64,000 nucleotides of DNA, taken from assembly GCA_964036155.1 (NCBI GenBank), contig OZ038422.1, positions 31,271,201 through 31,335,200 of the forward strand, read 5' to 3'. This document shows positions 59,867 to 64,000 of the stretch, one piece after another. A program made the translations under genes and the position numbers. The notes beneath the pieces were generated by a model. The model saw only the letters and a program-made list of their open reading frames with translations, did no database searches and had not been told where the DNA came from. The DNA comes from Diploscapter coronatus. Its lineage: Eukaryota > Nematoda > Chromadorea > Rhabditida > Rhabditidae. The stretch's first letter is position 1. The number at the start of each line of letters is the position of its first letter.

Positions 59867-62830
59867 TTATGTTAATTTTCCGACTTCACGCCATTCATCC
59901 GTTTGTGGATTGTATTCTTCGATTGAATTACAGAAATTGTCATAAGAATTGTGATATCTAAGTTAACAAATATTTTGTATAAAGATATGCAAAATCTCAG
60001 CTCACCCTCCTATTGCATACAATTTCCCGCTAGCGACAATAATCGAATGATCCTCTCTTGCATAATTCATATCAGCAATCCGAGAAATTCGATTGTCAAC
60101 TGGAGCTGAGGGATCGAAACACAGACTGGATTTTAATACTCCATCCCAACTAAATATATAATGGTACATTATTTATTATACAAAATTAAAGACTCAAATC
60201 CTCCAGTTATGTAAATTTTTCCATTTAGCGATGCAACTTCGAAAGAATATCGTCTTTCTGGAATCTTTCCAATTTCAATCCATTCCCGTTCATCGTCTGA
60301 TAATCGATATATCATATTATCAAAAAATCCATCAATAACTGAATGCCCATAATTACAATAATGAAGATGCTATAATCTGACCGTATAAAATTCCATCGCA
60401 TGTTATTGTTTGAGCACCACTAATTGGAAGAGGAAAAACAGGTCCTGTTTGCCATTGTCCATCTATTAAAACCTGAATAAATTATTTCATGGACTTTCAT
60501 TCGATCTTCTTACATCAACTCGATTCATGCCTTGATGTGTTTTAGGATCCTCTCCACTCAAATAATACAGTTTGTCTTTGAAGTAAGCCACAGATGTACC
60601 AAGACGCCATTCAGGAGGATCTGGACCTGTAAAACTCTTTGAATCGATCATTCATGGGCTTGTTGATAAAACCTCTTGAAATTTGTCGAGTATTCAAGTC
60701 ATATATTTCAAATGATTTATTTGCGCTGTTAATTCCAAAAATCTGAAATTTGAGAAATTATTCAAAATAACGAGCATAAGAATTTACTTTATTCTGTGTA
60801 GTTGCTACTTCATATGGCCAATACCAGTTGTGGAATTTTGCAATCTCTTCTACTGAGGAGGTAGATGAATTGAACAAACATATTCTTCCTTCATATTCAC
60901 CATTATTTGAATATACATCTAAATTATTACGAATCGTTTTAAAGTCTCTTACTTAGCTCTCAACATAATTTCTTACAATAAAATCTTATTTTATGCGAAT
61001 TAATTTCTCCGACTACTCGCCATTTATTCGTTTGTGGATCGTATTCCTCGATTGAATTATAATAACTTACATGAGAATAGTATTGAAGTCTACGTTAATA
61101 AATATTTTGTATAAAGATATGCAGAATCTTAGCTCACCCTCCGATTATATACAGTTTCTCGTTGGCGACAATAATCGAATGATGATATCTTATATAATTC
61201 ATATCAGCGATTCGAGAAATTCGACTGTCAACTGGAGCTGAGGGGTCGAAACACAGACAGGATTTTAATATATCATAACCACTAAATATATAATGATATA
61301 TTATTTATCATACAAAGTTAACAACTTCTTTCCTCCAGTTATGTAAATTCTTCCATTTAGCGATGCAACTTCGAAAGAATATCGCTTTTCTGGAATCTCT
61401 TCGATTTCAATCCATTCCCGTTCATCGGCTGATAATCGATATATCTTTCTACTTCCATAACCATCAATAACTGAATATCCATAATTACAATAATGAAGAT
61501 GCTATAATCTGACCGTATAAAATTCCATCGCATGTTATTGATCGAGCTTCACCAGTTGGAAGAGGAAATGTAGGTCCTGTTTGCCATTTTCCATCTATTA
61601 GAACCTGAATAAATTAGCTCATGGACTTTCATTCAATCTTCTTACATCAACTCGATTCGTAGCTTTCTCTCTTTCAGGATCCTTTCCACCCAAATAATAC
61701 AATTTGTCTTTGAAATAAGCGACAGACGCATATTCACGCCATTCAGGAGAATCTGGGCCTGTAAAATTCTCTGAATCGATCATTCATGAATTTGTTGATA
61801 GACCTCTTGAAATTTGTCGAGTATTCAAATCAAATATTTCAAAGGATTCCATGTTACTTCTTTTTCTAATCGCAAAAATCTGAAGCTTAAGAAATTATTC
61901 AAAATAACGAACACAAGAGTTTACTTTATTCTGTGTAGTTGCTACTCCATATGGCTCATAATAGTTGTGGAATTTTGCAATCGGCTCAACAGAATTAGTA
62001 TACGAATCAAATAGACAAATTCTTCTATCTCTAAGATTTTTTTTTTCGTAAACCACTAAATACTAAAATTAATTTTCGCTCATACAAAGAGTATTTTCCT
62101 ACTATAGAATAAAGTTTTATCGCTGCTATCCAACTGAGTATTTTGATCGATCTTCAAAGAATTGTCAAATTTCGTCTGTAATTCATTCTTATCCCTGCTA
62201 TTTGGTTGAGTATTCTGATCGATCTTCAAAGAATTACCAGATTCCTGTTGTAATTAATTCATATAAATGTTAATTAGTGGTAATGAACTAGCACCTGCCG
62301 ACTTTGAAGAGTTAGAATAACAGCACCGATGAAAATAAGTGCGTATAATAGTAGAACTAATATTGATAGAATAGCGGATATTATTAACCAAGGATATGCA
62401 CGATTTCCCCTGAAAGGCAGTAAATAGTAAAATATTCTTCGGGTAAAATTATTTAGAAAAAACTACAAAGTTGATCGGTAATAATTAATTTCGTAAAATA
62501 CCATGGACGAAAGAAATGCGAATGTATATTTCAGCTAAAAGATAAATGTAATTGCATGGAATAAATGATTATTTATTTCTATTTTTCATGTATTTCGCGC
62601 GTTAAATTGTTCGTTCCATGCAATTCACGCTTCAAAATGCCCCGTTATATCATCCGCATTACACCTCGTTTCCATCACAGTTTGATTGTCTGCATCCAGT
62701 AATTGAAGAGATTCAGATGGACGGTCAGTAGGCTTAACGATATGCCGTAAATGTATGTAAGATATCAAATGAAAATTGAGCTTTAACTTACTGGAATTGA
62801 AGAATCATTAAGGTTTGTCATTTCGATCAT
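59867..62830 (-). CDS. Type II membrane protein with two tandem kelch modules
   Basis: Eighteen exons give 653 residues: 62830-62792, 62732-62665, 62409-62295, 62244-62103, 62055-61925, 61879-61804, 61758-61646, 61604-61514, 61470-61326, 61281-61138, 61089-60977, 60918-60788, 60742-60673, 60626-60514, 60472-60382, 60338-60194, 60149-60006 and 59957-59867. A cytosolic tail of about 40 residues precedes one span (YPWLIISAILSILVLLLYAL). A linker follows with a doubled NSLKIDQNTQ unit, then two homologous kelch modules (residues about 123-393 and 394-653). Typical blades are LYYLGGKD, GRIYITGG, KLYIIGG and NSIEEYDPQTNKWRVVGE. Exon sizes of the modules mirror each other (131/76/113/91/145/144/113 against 131/70/113/91/145/144/91). 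An acceptor TTTAG lies 24 bases before the ATG. The ligand is unknown, and the topology is inferred from charge and order. Confidence 0.85.
62550..62625. repeat. Inverted repeat in kelch gene intron 2
   Basis: Perfect 12-bp arms, aattgcatggaa and ttccatgcaatt, enclose about 52 bases. There is no coding content or target duplication. It could be a small hairpin or a MITE remnant. Confidence 0.5.
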
Positions 62831-63670
62831 CTTCACGTATATCGAATAATAGCTAAACAAATCATAAAAATCGGAAAATAAATCAAAATGGTTTCGATAT
62901 CTATATAACGAAAATTGCGTTCTTCCTGTTCAATTCCTCATCAATCAAGTGCTAACCATGCTAGACGTGGCTATCAGTCAATACCTTGACTAATGTTAGA
63001 TAGAAAATAAAATAATGTAACTGACATCGATATTTAAACTGGTTGTCGAAAATGGAGTGAAGTTCATTTCCCCCACTCTCCCTACACTCGTTGAGCGTTA
63101 AAATATAGTGACGGGAAAAGTAGTTGCTTTAAAAAGTGGGGGAAGGGGCACACCCTCGAAAATAGTGCACTCATTCTCATTAAAGTAGTTTCGAAACAGA
63201 ACAGAATAATATCAAATTCTCATTTATTGATCAATTCCCGAACTGTTGGGATGAGTCGAAGAAAAAGGTGGTCTAACGCAATGGTCGTGTGTCACTGTCT
63301 AGAGCAAGGTCCCAAGTTCATCCCCCGTTCCTACCCAAACCAAGGGGGTTAAGAAATGTTGGTAGTGGATAAAACCACGAAAAATTCGCCTAAAATCCCT
63401 CGGCTGTTGCACACAACAACAGTCTGTCCTCGGGACGGGCCACTAGTCCTGTGTGGCTAGGATAGGCCGACTGCCCCATTACAGGCTGAGGGTAGCCGAC
63501 CCCACCCAGTGGGAATAATAAGGCTAGGAAGAAAATTCTCCTTTCTCCAATGATCAATTTCAAACTCATTAATTGCAGACTTTCTCATTCAATCAATACT
63601 CTTCTACTGTTTCCATTTCGAAATAATACTATGGTGATTGTTTAGGTCTCTTAGCAAACACTTAACAAAG
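62831..63670. other. Head-to-head spacer between two kelch-family genes
   Basis: The membrane double-kelch gene and the F-box gene start 840 bp apart in opposite directions. The interval holds a candidate SINE and an inverted pair, cccccact (63069-63076) and agtggggg (63134-63155 region). Confidence 0.5.
63237..63550 (+). mobile_element. tRNA-derived SINE candidate
   Basis: The G+C-rich block contains a pol III A box (tggtctaacgcaatgg, near 63272) and a B box-like agttcatccc (near 63318), spaced as in a tRNA, followed by an unrelated body ending in aataataaggctagg. The 9-bp repeat TGATCAATT occurs on both sides (63228-63236, 63551-63559) and could be the target duplication. No family name can be given. 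Confidence 0.5.
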
Positions 63671-63799
63671 ATGTTAGCCAATTTACCAGTCGAAATTATA
63701 TTGTTGATCTGCGAATATCCCGAACTCAAAGACCTGGGACAATTGGCCTGGACTAACAAGCGAATGATAGGAATAATCAAAAAATATATCTCCCGATAG
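63671..63799 (+). CDS. F-box domain ORF, 42 residues, possibly a broken first exon
   Basis: The reading frame begins MLANLPVEIILLICEYPELK and continues DLGQLAWTNKRMIGIIKKY, matching the F-box consensus (LPxEI...DLxxLxxxxKR) that binds SKP1 in SCF ubiquitin ligases. It stops at TAG before any usable GT donor, although a kelch exon of the same orientation begins 87 bases later. F-box-kelch fusions are a common architecture, so this may be exon 1 of such a gene with a premature stop, or a short stand-alone ORF. Confidence 0.55.
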   Translation: MLANLPVEIILLICEYPELKDLGQLAWTNKRMIGIIKKYISR

Positions 63800-63885
63800 C
63801 GCTTGAGATAGTGTTCGAGAGGAAAATTCTATTCTATCGTAGGGAAATATTTCTTGTATTTTTGAAAATTAACTTTAGTATTTAG

Positions 63886-64000
63886 TGCCTTATAAAAACG
63901 GCAAAATTTGTCTGTTTGATTCGCATACTAATTCTGTTAAGCAGATTGCAAACTTTCACAATTCTTATCTGCCATTTGAAGTAGCAACTACACAGAATAA
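63886..64000 (+). CDS. Kelch-family exon running off the window end
   Basis: After a TATTTAG acceptor the exon reads PYKNGKICLFDSHTNSVKQI and ends VATTQN at the window edge. It is clearly homologous to exons 5 and 12 of the minus-strand double-kelch gene (ICLFDSYTNSVEPIAKFHNY). The acceptor phase (two leading bases) is also the same. Whether it splices from the F-box ORF cannot be settled because that frame ends in a stop. Confidence 0.7.

Overview
The window is animal nuclear DNA: AT-rich, with small exons, many short introns ending in TTTCAG-like acceptors, and clear metazoan orthologs. Several genes (RUFY, MANF, BAP31, NDUFA5, LAPTM-like, double-kelch) have a pyrimidine-AG acceptor 0 to about 32 bases before the start codon. 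That fits spliced-leader trans-splicing or 5'UTR introns. Together with the T-rich introns and a 4-TM LAPTM-like protein, it points to a nematode or a nematode-like small animal; the species cannot be named from sequence alone.

Layout. 1-12.2 kb is gene-poor, with one good and one weak orphan exon on the minus strand. 12.2-14.1 kb (-) holds a LAPTM-like lysosomal 4-TM protein. 14.5-16.7 kb is a DNA transposon with 26-bp terminal inverted repeats carrying a small three-exon non-transposase gene. 17.2-20.2 kb (-) is NDUFA5, whose largest intron holds three tandem intron-containing tRNA-Ser(CGA) genes. 20.9-24.9 kb (-) is a RUN/coiled-coil/FYVE protein (RUFY). 24.9-30.5 kb is a pyrimidine-rich upstream region leading into UBE2H (30.5-34.2 kb, +). 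36.5-39.0 kb (-) is BAP31, 41.3-42.6 kb (-) UBE2N, 44.3-45.6 kb (-) MANF ending in KDEL, and 47.6-55.4 kb (-) SLMAP, with a 1.7-kb foldback element in an intron. 56.4-59.4 kb (+) is an unrecognised type I membrane protein. 59.9-62.8 kb (-) is a type II membrane protein with two tandem kelch modules. The last kilobase has a tRNA-like SINE candidate, an F-box ORF and the first kelch exon of a related gene on the plus strand.

Functionally the genes are mostly housekeeping: ER and secretory quality control (BAP31, MANF), ubiquitin E2 enzymes (UBE2H, UBE2N), endosome/lysosome (RUFY, LAPTM-like), respiration (NDUFA5) and STRIPAK/Hippo signalling (SLMAP). No operon linking them is evident. The accessory content is small DNA transposons: a foldback element with a perfect 9-bp target duplication, a hAT MITE with a perfect 8-bp duplication, and a family of 65-67-bp hAT-like MITEs in or beside BAP31, MANF and possibly the LAPTM-like gene.

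Exon coordinates were set by hand from splice signals, reading phase and family homology. Every multi-exon gene reported as intact closes in frame.
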